33,098 nt of DNA, taken from positions 1 to 33,098 of the forward strand of contig JAPLOF010000010.1 in NCBI GenBank assembly GCA_026692665.1, read 5' to 3'. Position numbers and translations under genes: made by a program. This DNA comes from Planctomycetota bacterium (GTDB taxonomy: Bacteria > Planctomycetota > UBA1135 > GCA-002686595). Below the pieces are notes generated by a model. That model saw nothing but the letters and a program-made list of their open reading frames with translations, had not been told where the DNA came from and did no database searches. Each line of letters opens with the position of its first letter. Within the stretch, counting starts at the first letter, position 1. This document shows, in pieces, positions 14,376-23,939 of this stretch.

Positions 14376-15083
14376 ATGACGCTTGGATCGCACGAACCGG
14401 AAGCCCCGCTCCCCGAGATCCTCACGCAGACGGGCTTCCGCAACCAGCTCGACGGTGCGCTGGATTTCCTGTCCGACGCACCCCGTGCTTCGGGGCCGAA
14501 CGCGCATGCGGCGAAGTCGTCGTTCTCCGCGAAACCCGTCAGCCCCCAGGACGCGAGCCTCTTCGGCGACGGGCGCTCGATCCTGGTGGTCGAGATCATC
14601 GGGATGCTCTCGAACCTCGCCAAGTCGGGACTGCTGTGGGTCACGACGGCCCGCGAGCGCTTCCTCTTCCAGCTCGAGGATGGCCGCATCGTCTACGCGC
14701 AGAGCGACCGGCCGCCCCCGGGGTGCCGGTTGGGCGAGATGCTGATCGAGCGTGGCGCGCTCGACGCGCACGATCTGGCCGAAGCGCTCGCTGACGCGCG
14801 GCAGAATGGCCAGCCTCTGGGCGCCTGGCTCCTGGCCGCGAATCTGGTCGCGACCTCGGACCTGCACGCGGCGCTGCGCGACCAGGTCCAGCAGATCTTC
14901 AACCGCATGTTCGCGGCGCCCGGCTCGACCTACCAGTTCGAGGAGGGCAAGCGCCTGGGCCGCGCCGACGACGTCCGCATGAACGTCGTGCAGCTCCTGC
15001 TCGAGAGCGCGCGCATGCAGGACGAGCGCGTGCAGCTGCCGTTCCCGATCGGTGCTGCGCGCGAGGGCTGTACCGCGACGTAG
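14376..15083 (+). CDS. DUF4388 domain protein
   Basis: The 235-residue protein has a non-conserved N-terminal 60 residues, then a DUF4388 (PATAN-like) domain: an SILVVEIIGMLSNLAKSGLLWV helix-strand block, FLFQLEDGRIVYAQSDRPP, then a helical segment LGEMLIERGALDAHDLAEALADARQNGQPLGAWLLAANLV resembling the helical modules seen beside DUF4388 in type IV pilus/gliding and c-di-GMP-related proteins, and QVQQIFNRMFAAPGSTYQFEEG. Such proteins are common in signalling networks of Myxococcota, Planctomycetota and relatives as interaction modules. No catalytic residues are expected. A role linked to the GGDEF proteins 11 kb downstream is speculation. Confidence 0.82.
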   Translation: MTLGSHEPEAPLPEILTQTGFRNQLDGALDFLSDAPRASGPNAHAAKSSFSAKPVSPQDASLFGDGRSILVVEIIGMLSNLAKSGLLWVTTARERFLFQLEDGRIVYAQSDRPPPGCRLGEMLIERGALDAHDLAEALADARQNGQPLGAWLLAANLVATSDLHAALRDQVQQIFNRMFAAPGSTYQFEEGKRLGRADDVRMNVVQLLLESARMQDERVQLPFPIGAAREGCTAT

Positions 15084-15085
15084 CA

Positions 15086-15106
15086 GCGGGCCGGAGTCCG
15101 GCCCGC
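15086..15106. terminator. Bidirectional stem-loop between convergent genes
   Basis: GCGGGCCGG (15086-15094) pairs perfectly with CCGGCCCGC (15098-15106) around AGT. It starts two bases after the DUF4388 stop and sits before the convergent b562-like gene, so it can serve both strands. Confidence 0.55.
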
Positions 15107-15157
15107 CCCGCGTTCCGCAGTTGCCGTGGGCCGGGAACTCGGCGCCGTGCTCGGGGA

Positions 15158-15628
15158 CTACTTCCCGTCCTTGTAGACGTCGTGCCCGGCCTTCTTGACC
15201 GGCTTGACCTTCGCCTCGAGGGCCTTCTTGGCCTCGTCGACCTTGCCCTCGACCAGCGCCACCTCGACGTCCAGGAGCCCGCGCTCGAGCTCGATCAGCT
15301 TGAGCCGGTAGCCGGTCAGGAACTTGGCCTTCTCCTTCTCGTCCGTGATCTCGCCGGCCTTCTCGGGCGTGCCGAGCTTGGCCTCGTGGGCCGCCTTCTG
15401 CATGCCCACGACGAGCCCGAGGGCCTTGTCGACTTCCTTCTTCTCGAGAGCCTTGTCGAGGCCCTTCACCCCGGCCTGAAGCGCCTGCATCGCCTCTTCG
15501 AGGGGGCCCTCCTTGGCCTCGGGAACCGCCGCCTGGGGTGCGACGCGGGGCGGGCTGAGGAAGGCGGGGACGGCCAGAGCGGAGAGCGCCAAGGGCGCGA
15601 GGACGACGAGGCGGGTCGAGGACTTCAT
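15158..15628 (-). CDS. Cytochrome b562-like four-helix protein
   Basis: A 156-residue exported protein: a Sec signal peptide (about 1-21, hydrophobic core LVVLAPLALSALAVPAF), a short linker, then an all-helical domain rich in Lys, Glu and Ala. It aligns with E. coli soluble cytochrome b562: LEEAMQAL with LEDNMETL places M47 at the axial Met, and EGKVDEAKKAL...KAGHDVY with EGKVKEAQAAA...NAYHQKY places H149 at the axial His. Both heme ligands are therefore kept. A periplasmic electron-carrier or heme-binding role is likely; the in-vivo function of b562 is generally unclear. There is no CxxCH motif, so heme would not be covalently attached. It is convergent with the DUF4388 gene. Confidence 0.75.
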   Translation of the reverse strand: MKSSTRLVVLAPLALSALAVPAFLSPPRVAPQAAVPEAKEGPLEEAMQALQAGVKGLDKALEKKEVDKALGLVVGMQKAAHEAKLGTPEKAGEITDEKEKAKFLTGYRLKLIELERGLLDVEVALVEGKVDEAKKALEAKVKPVKKAGHDVYKDGK

Positions 15629-15710
15629 GGGCTCCAGAGTACCGACGAATCCGCAGTCGAACACGATCTGCTGGCTTGCAGGGACCGGCTCGGTCGTGGA
15701 GCATCGATCC

Positions 15711-16100
15711 ATGGAGGTCGCCGCTCTACGACCGACGCGTCTGCTTCCGCTGCGGCTCGTGGCGGCCCTCCTGTTGCTGGCTTCGGGCCTCGGGATCACG
15801 AAGGCGGTCGTCGACCGGAACGAGCTCCTGGCCGTTTACCCCGGCCTGACTCAGAAGCTGATCGCGACGATGATCGCGCTGACCTTCGTGGGGGCCGTCG
15901 CGCTCGCGTTCCTGGCGTTCCTGCGGCAGCGATTCGGCTTGTGGATCGTCCTCGCTTGCGCGGCATCCGAACTCGCGCTCGAGACCTGGGCCGGGTTCTC
16001 TCCCGTGTACCTGGCGCGCATCCCGATCGCGGCCGGCCTCGTGTTCCTGGCCGCGCATCGGGCCTGGCCCGAGCTGCGCGGGCTGGCCGACGCTAGGTGA
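15711..16100 (+). CDS. Small four-helix membrane protein of unknown function
   Basis: A 129-residue protein that is hydrophobic almost throughout. Four transmembrane segments can be drawn at about 10-32, 49-72, 74-94 and 102-118. No catalytic or binding motif is recognised. The ATG at 15711 is the start with an N terminus of ordinary length. It diverges from the b562-like gene by 82 bases and its stop codon overlaps by eight bases the end of the convergent zinc-ribbon membrane protein gene. An association with that protein or the cytochrome is possible but unsupported. Confidence 0.65.
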   Translation: MEVAALRPTRLLPLRLVAALLLLASGLGITKAVVDRNELLAVYPGLTQKLIATMIALTFVGAVALAFLAFLRQRFGLWIVLACAASELALETWAGFSPVYLARIPIAAGLVFLAAHRAWPELRGLADAR

Positions 16101-16728
16101 GTCGCCGGAAGTCGACCAGCTTGGCTCCGCGCGTGTAGGCGATGCCCGCATAGCCGTTCGAGAGCGGCTCGTAGGACGTGCCCTGGCCGGGCCAGAGGAA
16201 CTCGCCCTCGGAACCGTCGTCGAAACGCAGGGTGAAGTAGTAGTTCGTGCCGCCCACTTCGGAGTCGGTCTCGCTGCGTCGGACGACGACCAGCGCCGGG
16301 CGGCGCATCATCGGCCGGGTCTCGGCGCGAGTTCGGAGGCCGCTGCGCGAGGCCAGGATCCCGATCCCGACGAGGGCCGGAACCGCCGCCGCGACCGCCC
16401 ACGGGATCCACATCCCGCCGCGGGTGAGTGTCCAGGCCAGAGCCAGGGCCGGCGCCACGGCCACCAGCAGGACGAGCGTCCCGAGCGTCAGCCGCCGGCC
16501 GCGCACGACCTCGGCCTCGCGATCGAGCGGCGTGAACTCCATCGCCGCCGCGAAGCTCTTGTGCTCGCGCAGACGCTTCAGGCGCTGGATCGTCTCGTCG
16601 TCGACGCGGCCCGGCGCGTCCGCGATCGAGAGCGGGGTCGCGCAGTACGCGCACAGGGACAGGTCCGTCCGGTGCAGCTTCGCGCCGCACGTCGGGCAAT
16701 GGGTCCGAATGGGCGACTGGGTCGTCAT
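16093..16728 (-). CDS. Zinc-ribbon membrane protein with DUF2500-like C-terminal domain
   Basis: The 211-residue protein begins with a four-cysteine zinc ribbon (C11-x2-C14-x11-C26-x2-C29, CPTC...CAYC), then a helical linker, two transmembrane helices (about 82-101 and 107-126), and a C-terminal beta-rich domain. That domain (YYFTLRFDDGSEGEFLWP, YEPLSNGYAGIAYTRGAKLVDFRRL) resembles DUF2500, whose members are small membrane proteins with a YYVTF...GDRxEF...GxLTFxGxxxxxF pattern. Function is unknown. The 3' end overlaps the convergent 129-residue membrane protein gene by eight bases. It follows the propeller gene by 50 bases on the same strand, so the two may share a transcript. Confidence 0.75.
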   Translation of the reverse strand: MTTQSPIRTHCPTCGAKLHRTDLSLCAYCATPLSIADAPGRVDDETIQRLKRLREHKSFAAAMEFTPLDREAEVVRGRRLTLGTLVLLVAVAPALALAWTLTRGGMWIPWAVAAAVPALVGIGILASRSGLRTRAETRPMMRRPALVVVRRSETDSEVGGTNYYFTLRFDDGSEGEFLWPGQGTSYEPLSNGYAGIAYTRGAKLVDFRRLT

Positions 16729-16778
16729 GGGGGTCGGGAAGACTACCCGATGGCTTCCCCGGTTGGACGGCCCGGAGG

Positions 16779-18026
16779 TCAGCGCAGGGACATCACCAGG
16801 GCTCGCCCCGTCGTGCCATCCTTGAAGGCCACGTACGGGGTGCCGTCGGGCGCGAGGTCCAGGGACAGGTAGTCCGCCGCGCCCGGGGTGAACCCGGGCT
16901 CGCCGAGCAGGCTCCACGCGCCGAGGAGGGGATCCCAACGCTTCACGACGGCCCGCCGGCCGAGGTTGGCGGCCTGGTAGGCGACGACGGGGCGGCCGGC
17001 GGCGTCGATCTCCAGGCCGAGCCACTGCCGCCAGCCCTCGGTCTCGACGGTCGGGACGTCCGGGCCGTCGACGCCGGGACCGACGGTAGGCCAGCCGACA
17101 CCATTGAAGGCACGGACGACGATGCTCTGGTTCCAGACGTAGTACGCCACGTAGGCCGTGCCGTCGGGCGCGACCCGCAGGATCAGGTTGTTGGGCACGT
17201 CCGGAGTGAAGCCGGGCACGCCCAGCGACTCCCATGCGCCGGTCGACTCCGACCAGGCGGACACGGAGGCACGCCCCGCGAGAGCGCCATCGGTGTACCC
17301 CACGAGCAGGGTGCCGTCCGGGCGCAGGGCGAGGGACTGGTAGGCGCAGTAGCCGCCGCCCAATCCCGGTCCGGTGAGCGTGCGCCAGGGACCGCCGCTC
17401 GACTCGATCACGGCGGTACGGTCCTGCGGCGCGGAGCTGCGGTCCTGGAAGGTCGCGTAGATGCGGTCGTCCGGCCCGACGGCGATGTCGGTGTAGTGCG
17501 CCTCCCCGATGCTGGCGGGACCGCCGCTCACGGCCTCCCACGGCGCTCCGGGTCGGCGGCAGCGCCGGACGCTCAGCGCGCCCGCCACGCCGTAGTCGCG
17601 CGTGGCGACGAGCAGCGTGCCGTCGCTCTGGAGCGCCAGGCGGTTGTACCAGGCGTCCCCGGCGCTGCCTGAGCCCAGGGTCGTCAGTGGCGTCCAGGCT
17701 CCCTCGGCGAACCGGCGCACGCCGAGTCGATGCGAGGGCGCGGTGAAGTCCTGGTAGGCGAGGTGGGGGACGCCCGCGGGCGACACCAGGATCTGCGTGC
17801 AGAAGACGCCGCCGGGGCTGGCCGGACCGGTCCCGACGACCTGCCAGGTGGGGATCGAGACGTGCGCGGCGGCGTGCATCGTCCCCGCGGAGGCCCGGAC
17901 GGTTCCTTCCGGAGCCCGCGGGATTCGAGCGTGCGCGCCGGTCGCGAGCACGGGAATGCTCAAAATGCCCGCTCGAAAGAGCCACTTCACGCGCAGGCGA
18001 TCTCCGGACGGGGAGTCGTGCTTCAT
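16779..18026 (-). CDS. Secreted protein with seven Trp-led propeller-like repeats
   Basis: A 415-residue predicted exported protein. After a signal peptide (hydrophobic AGILSIPVLATGAHA) it contains seven units of about 45-60 residues. Each starts with Trp and a strand (WQVV, WTPL, WEAV, WRTL, WESL, WPTV, WSLL), then a Gly/Pro-rich loop, a strand with DGT or equivalent (LALRPDGTLLVGYTDG, LDLAPDGTPYVAFKDG), and a further strand. The seven-fold pattern predicts a seven-bladed beta-propeller, whether or not it belongs to a named family. No catalytic residues are evident. Such proteins usually bind ligands or cell-surface partners. It diverges from lpdA across 180 bases, and no obvious partner is encoded nearby. 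Confidence 0.75.
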   Translation of the reverse strand: MKHDSPSGDRLRVKWLFRAGILSIPVLATGAHARIPRAPEGTVRASAGTMHAAAHVSIPTWQVVGTGPASPGGVFCTQILVSPAGVPHLAYQDFTAPSHRLGVRRFAEGAWTPLTTLGSGSAGDAWYNRLALQSDGTLLVATRDYGVAGALSVRRCRRPGAPWEAVSGGPASIGEAHYTDIAVGPDDRIYATFQDRSSAPQDRTAVIESSGGPWRTLTGPGLGGGYCAYQSLALRPDGTLLVGYTDGALAGRASVSAWSESTGAWESLGVPGFTPDVPNNLILRVAPDGTAYVAYYVWNQSIVVRAFNGVGWPTVGPGVDGPDVPTVETEGWRQWLGLEIDAAGRPVVAYQAANLGRRAVVKRWDPLLGAWSLLGEPGFTPGAADYLSLDLAPDGTPYVAFKDGTTGRALVMSLR

Positions 18027-18206
18027 GTTCAGGACCAGGGGCGCGCAGGCAGGCGCAGCCCGTATGAGGACGCATCGCCGCGGGGAACGGTCCGCGGCGT
18101 CGCGACACTAGCGAGTCCAAGTCGCCGTTTGGAGGCGGGAGCGCGCCGTGGCCGCTAGAATCCCCCGCTTTCCCGCGCCTCGGAAAACCCCCAGAACCCA
18201 CTCGTC
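18027..18206. other. 180-base divergent promoter region
   Basis: This gap separates the propeller gene (minus) from lpdA (plus) and must hold both promoters. No clear -10/-35 pairs or operator could be assigned by eye. The lpdA start has no obvious Shine-Dalgarno sequence; a C-rich AACCCCCAGAACCC stretch precedes it. Confidence 0.4.
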
Positions 18207-19600
<1,394 letters not shown>

Positions 19601-19604
<4 letters not shown>

Positions 19605-20239
19605 GCACGCCGCGCGTCCTGGAGGTGCGCCGGCTGGGCCGGACACGCTACGCGGACGCACACGCGCTCCAGCAGTCGCTGCTCGCCGAGCGCGTCGCCG
19701 GGACGATCGGCGACGTGCTCCTCCTCACCGAACACGATCCGGTGGTCACGGTCGGCCGCGGCGCCGGGCTCGAAGCCGCGGGATCGGTGCAGATCCCGAT
19801 CGTCTCGGTCGAGCGCGGCGGCGAAGCGACGTACCACGGTCCGGGGCAGGTCGTGGGCTATCCGATCGTGCTGCTCGACGAGGGCCGGCGCGATCTCCAC
19901 CGCTGGCTGCGGGACCTCGAGGAGGTCGTCATCGCGACCCTCGCCGACTTCGGCGTCGCGGGTCGGCGTGAAGATGGCTTCACCGGCGTCTGGATCGGGA
20001 ACAAGAAGGTCTGCTCGATCGGCGTGGCGGTCCGCCGCTGGGTCACCTGGCATGGCTTCGCGCTGAACGTGCACACGGATCTCCGGGCTTTTCGGGCGTT
20101 CCAGCCGTGCGGGCTGGATCCCGACGTGATGACGCGCCTCGCCGATCACGTCGCGCGGCCCCTCGTCGCGGATGAGGTCGAGGAGGCGATCGTGCGCCAC
20201 TCCCGGCGGATCCTGGGGTTCCAGGATCTCCCTGCGTGA
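19601..20239 (+). CDS. lipB: Octanoyltransferase (lipoyl(octanoyl) transferase)
   Basis: A 212-residue enzyme that moves octanoate from acyl-carrier protein to lipoyl-domain lysines, the step before LipA. Family blocks are RGGEATYHGPGQVVGYPI (72-89), the catalytic lysine region GNKKVCSIGVAVRRWVTWHG (K136 is the best candidate) and FQPCGL with the acyl-carrying C170. The GTG start at 19601 overlaps the lpdA stop (GTGA), indicating translational coupling; no better start exists downstream. With lipA at the head of the dehydrogenase operon, the complete lipoylation pathway from octanoyl-ACP is encoded within this window. Confidence 0.95.
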
Positions 20240-20375
20240 CCGACGGCGCGCCGCGACCGGCCCGGAATCGACGCTGGAATGGCGCCGCGAGACTCTAGGA
20301 TCGCCGCCGAGGCACGGTCTCGCAGGCTCACGCGCAGCCCGGTTCCGTGCCGGTTTTCCGCTCCGTCGAATCGCC

Positions 20376-23273
20376 ATGCGCCAACTCGTCGTTCCGGCCG
20401 CGTTCCTGGCTTCCCTCCTGTCCGCCTGCACCACTGGGGACGGTGATGTCACGCCGATCGGAGCCGCGGGCTCCGTGTCCGGTGCCCTGAGCTTCGTGCC
20501 GGAGACCGCTCCGCTCACTGAAGTCGAGCCGAACGACGCCGTCGACGAACCACAACGGATCGGCGATCTCGTGGCCGGCCGCGTGTTCACCATCCGCGGA
20601 TCCATCGCCGAAGGCGAGGGGTTCGACGGCTTCGCTTTCGTCGCGCGCGAACGCCTGAACGTCGAGGCCGATCTGCGTTTCGTCGCCCAGGCCGGGCGGC
20701 GCGTCGAACTCGGCGTCTACGATCCGCTGGCGATGGGCGTCGTCGCGCGAGGCGGTGCGGAGGGCAAGGCCGCGATCACGGCGAGCGGGCCGTTCGACCT
20801 CGTCGTGCGGGCCGCGCAGGGTGCGGGCGAGTACGAGCTCGTCGTGCGCGCCGTCGCCGCGCCGCCGACGATCGCGCGAGCGGGGTGGGTCGGCGCCCTG
20901 TCCACCGGCGACCGGCTGCGCGTCGGCTCGGAGGTCGCCGCGCGGTACGAACTGACGGCCACCGAGGCGTTGGACCTGCGCATCACCTCCGGCGGGCCGG
21001 GCGAAAGCGGCGTCCGCGCGCTCACCGTGAGCGAGGCCGGCGACGGTCCGGCGACGAGTCTCGCGTCCGGCGCCCCGGCCACGCTGGCGCTCCAGCCGCT
21101 CGAGAGGATCGCGATCGAGGTCCCGGCCGGCTCGCAGGCGACGATCGAGGCGCTCCCGCGCTCGGGCACGGCCCCCCTCGTCTGGCGGACCGACCGGCTG
21201 CTCGCGAGCGAGCGGGAACGCGCCTCATTCGGGCTGGCGACCGGGGACGTGCTCTATGGACGGGCTCCGTCGAACGCCCGGGCCGGCGACGTGCTCGTGA
21301 AGGTGCGTGCGGGCGCCGACCTGAGCCAGGAACTGATGCAGCGCGGGCTCGCGCGCACCGGGCAGATCGGAGAAGAGGTGCTGCAAGTCGCCGCGGATCT
21401 CGGCGGGATCGCCGACGAAGCCGTGCGCGCACGGACGACGGTCGCCCTGGCGCGCTCGCTCGCCGCGAGTCCGCGCGTCGAGTACGCCGAACTGAACCGC
21501 GTGCGGCGCGCATTCGGCGGGACGACCCCGTTCGTGCCGGACGACGATTTCTACGGCCTGCAGTGGCACTACCCGCTGATCCGCCTGCCCGAAGCCTGGG
21601 GAGAGGTGCGCAACTTCATCACGGGCCCGGGCCCGGACGTGGTGGTCGCGGTGATCGACACGGGGCGTCGGTCGCACCCGGATCTCGACGCGAACCTCCT
21701 CACTTCCATCGAGTACGACTTCATCACCGACCCCGCGAGCGCGGACGACGGCGACGGTCCCGACGCGAACGCGCTCGACGAGGGCGACGGCGAGGGCTTC
21801 GTGCCCTCGAGCTTCCACGGCACCCACGTGGCTGGGACGATCGCCGCGGTCTCGAACAACGCGACCGGAGTCGCGGGCGTCGGCAGCGTCCCGGTCGGGA
21901 CCCCGACCGCCACGAGCCGTGTGAAGGTCGTGCACCTGCGGGTGCTCGGGAAAGGCGGCGGCACGGATGCGGACATCGCGCGCGCGATCCGCTACGCGGC
22001 GGGGCTCACGAATACCGGGATCCCCACGCTGCTCCAGCAGGCCGACATCATCAACATGAGCCTCGGAGGTCCGGGCTCGAGCGCCACCGTCCAGAACGAG
22101 GTGACGGCGGCTCACAACCGCGGTGTGACGATCTTCGCCGCGGCGGGCAACGAGAACTCGAGCTCGCCGTCCTATCCCGCCGCATACGCGAACGTGATCT
22201 CCGTGGCGGCGGTCGACCAGAACTCGGTGCGAGCGCCCTACTCGAACTTCCACCCGACGGTGGATCTGTGCGCGCCGGGTGGCGACACGTCCGTGAACAC
22301 GAACCCGGGGACCGGCCCGGGCCAGGATTCGTACGTCGACGGCGTGCTGTCGACCCTCGTCGACGAGGGGGGCAGCACCCCGATCTACGTCTTCTACCAG
22401 GGCACCTCCATGGCCTGCCCGCACGCCGCGGGACTCGCCGCGCTGATGAAGGTGGTGACTCCGACGCTCTCGCCGGCGGAGATCGAGGCGGACCTCACGC
22501 AGACCGCGACGGATCTCGGAGCGACGGGCCGCGACAACCTCTACGGGTTCGGGCTGATCAATGCGCAGCGCGCGGTCCAGGTCGCCGGTACCGGCGCACC
22601 CGGGACCCCGGTCTTCGCCGTGAGCCCGACCGCGCTGAACTTCGCCCCGTACACGTCGCAGATCCAGCTGTCGCTGTTGAACATCGGAGGCGGTTCCCTG
22701 GACGTCCAGACCTTCACGAGCGATCAGCCCTGGCTGACGCTCGTGAACGGCGGCGCCGGGGCGGGCATCGACATCGGCCGACTGACCGTGAACGTCGACC
22801 GTTCCGACACGGCGCTGGCGGCGGACGGGACCTACACCGCGACGATCTCGATCACGACCAACGTGAACGACCTCACCGTGCCCGTCGCGGTCGAGGTGAG
22901 CACGCCCGTCTTCCCCGACATCGATCTCATCGTGCTCGCGGTGGACCTCTCGGTCGATCCGCCGGTCACCGTAGCCGAGACGGTCGTGAACCCATCGATC
23001 GTCGGATTCGCGTACGTGCTCGACGAGCTGTCGACGGTCGATGGGCAGCTGCTCCCCGCCGGGGACTACCTGATCGCGTGCGGCACGGACGAGAGCGGCA
23101 ACAACGCGATCTGCGGCGTCGGCGACGTGTACTGCGGCCTGTATCCGACGTTGAACGACCCGGCGCTCGTCACGGTGAACGGAACGGTGAACGGCATCAA
23201 CTTCGTCGTCGCGCCGATAGACTCCGGGACGACCCTCACTGCGTTCCAGGGGTATCCACGGTTGCGGCGCTGA
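20376..23273 (+). CDS. Subtilisin-family (S8) lipoprotein protease with PPC-like, BACON-like and C-terminal beta domains
   Basis: The 965-residue protein has a lipobox LSAC (C18) and a multidomain layout. The N-terminal region carries a prepeptidase-C-terminal-like segment (EVEPNDAVDEPQRIGDL, about 48-130), a beta-rich region, and an inhibitor-like prosegment (about 300-375). The catalytic domain follows: D428 (VVVAVIDTG), H481 (FHGTHVAG), the oxyanion AAGN and S678 (GTSMACPHAAG). Residues about 745-840 (VSPTALNFAP...LTVNVDRS...YTATISITTN) resemble a BACON domain, and the last 110 residues form a beta domain with CGTDESGN and two paired-Cys motifs. It is an active exported protease, likely cell-envelope anchored. 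Substrates are unknown. It ends in a hairpin shared with the convergent PrcB-like gene. Confidence 0.9.
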   Translation: MRQLVVPAAFLASLLSACTTGDGDVTPIGAAGSVSGALSFVPETAPLTEVEPNDAVDEPQRIGDLVAGRVFTIRGSIAEGEGFDGFAFVARERLNVEADLRFVAQAGRRVELGVYDPLAMGVVARGGAEGKAAITASGPFDLVVRAAQGAGEYELVVRAVAAPPTIARAGWVGALSTGDRLRVGSEVAARYELTATEALDLRITSGGPGESGVRALTVSEAGDGPATSLASGAPATLALQPLERIAIEVPAGSQATIEALPRSGTAPLVWRTDRLLASERERASFGLATGDVLYGRAPSNARAGDVLVKVRAGADLSQELMQRGLARTGQIGEEVLQVAADLGGIADEAVRARTTVALARSLAASPRVEYAELNRVRRAFGGTTPFVPDDDFYGLQWHYPLIRLPEAWGEVRNFITGPGPDVVVAVIDTGRRSHPDLDANLLTSIEYDFITDPASADDGDGPDANALDEGDGEGFVPSSFHGTHVAGTIAAVSNNATGVAGVGSVPVGTPTATSRVKVVHLRVLGKGGGTDADIARAIRYAAGLTNTGIPTLLQQADIINMSLGGPGSSATVQNEVTAAHNRGVTIFAAAGNENSSSPSYPAAYANVISVAAVDQNSVRAPYSNFHPTVDLCAPGGDTSVNTNPGTGPGQDSYVDGVLSTLVDEGGSTPIYVFYQGTSMACPHAAGLAALMKVVTPTLSPAEIEADLTQTATDLGATGRDNLYGFGLINAQRAVQVAGTGAPGTPVFAVSPTALNFAPYTSQIQLSLLNIGGGSLDVQTFTSDQPWLTLVNGGAGAGIDIGRLTVNVDRSDTALAADGTYTATISITTNVNDLTVPVAVEVSTPVFPDIDLIVLAVDLSVDPPVTVAETVVNPSIVGFAYVLDELSTVDGQLLPAGDYLIACGTDESGNNAICGVGDVYCGLYPTLNDPALVTVNGTVNGINFVVAPIDSGTTLTAFQGYPRLRR

Positions 23274-23300
23274 CGCCCGGCCGCGATCGGCCGGTCAGCG
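23268..23300. terminator. Shared bidirectional terminator containing both stop codons
   Basis: CGCTGA (23268-23273) pairs with TCAGCG (23295-23300), and inside these CCGGCCG (23277-23283) pairs with CGGCCGG (23288-23294) around CGAT, leaving a three-base bulge. The outer stem contains the TGA of the S8 gene and the complementary stop of the PrcB-like gene. Confidence 0.65.
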
Positions 23301-23741
23301 GGGCTCGAGCCGGAACGGCGCCGTCGTGATCGGCGTCGCGATCATGTGGTACGGCCGCGTCAGGACCATGGGCACGATGGCGTCGCCGGAGGGTTTCGTC
23401 TCCCGTGCGCCGAGGACCATCGCCTTGCCGTCGAAGTGGGCGTCGAGCACCTCGATGCCGTAGCCCCCGGTCGGCTTCGAACCGGACAGCACGCAGACGA
23501 CCATCTCTTTCGCGAAGTCGATGCGCGGCGCGGCCGGTCGCGGGATCTGGGTGCTCGTGTGCTCGCGCCACATCTCGGACCACTCCGCGTCGTTGCGCGC
23601 GAGGCGCAGCGTCCCGCTCGCGATCCCGGTCTGGTAGCCGATCGCGATGGTGCGGAACCCGTCGCCTCCCGACGGCGCGCTGCGGCACGCGGTGACGGTC
23701 ACGAGGGCGGCGAGGACGGCGAGGAAGAGGATGCGCGGCAT
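23295..23741 (-). CDS. PrcB C-terminal-domain-like lipoprotein
   Basis: A 148-residue predicted lipoprotein (lipobox VTAC, C19). The mature region matches the PrcB_C-type pattern: IAIGYQTGIASGTLRLARNDAEWSEMWREH, PRIDFAKEMVVCVLSGSKPTGGYGIEV, an LGARETKPS strand and a C-terminal PYHMIATPITTAPFRL. In Treponema, PrcB is the partner lipoprotein of the PrcA protease, but most members of this domain have no assigned role. It converges on an S8 protease gene and diverges from an S46 peptidase gene, so a role in exported proteolysis is an attractive but unproven inference. An alternative upstream start gives an Arg-rich extension that would spoil the signal peptide. Confidence 0.75.
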   Translation of the reverse strand: MPRILFLAVLAALVTVTACRSAPSGGDGFRTIAIGYQTGIASGTLRLARNDAEWSEMWREHTSTQIPRPAAPRIDFAKEMVVCVLSGSKPTGGYGIEVLDAHFDGKAMVLGARETKPSGDAIVPMVLTRPYHMIATPITTAPFRLEPR

Positions 23742-23939
23742 GGGAAGACCTCCGAGGCCGCGCACTCTACCCCTCGCGAGGCGCTTCCGGGCGCCGGTCC
23801 GCGGAAGGTCGATTCGAGAGCCAGCAGCGACACGAGCCGTCAAGCCTTCGTCAGCCGGGACGACCGGCTACCCCGGCGATCGGCCGGTCCCGTATCCTGC
23901 CGGCCCGCACGCACCCGAAAGGCCGCGCCCGAAGGAACC

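Noticed and set aside
12894..15704. Open frame of over 900 codons on the minus strand
   Set aside because: It lies opposite the second E1-alpha and DUF4388 genes and its translation is Arg/Gly-rich without motifs. It is a by-product of high GC.
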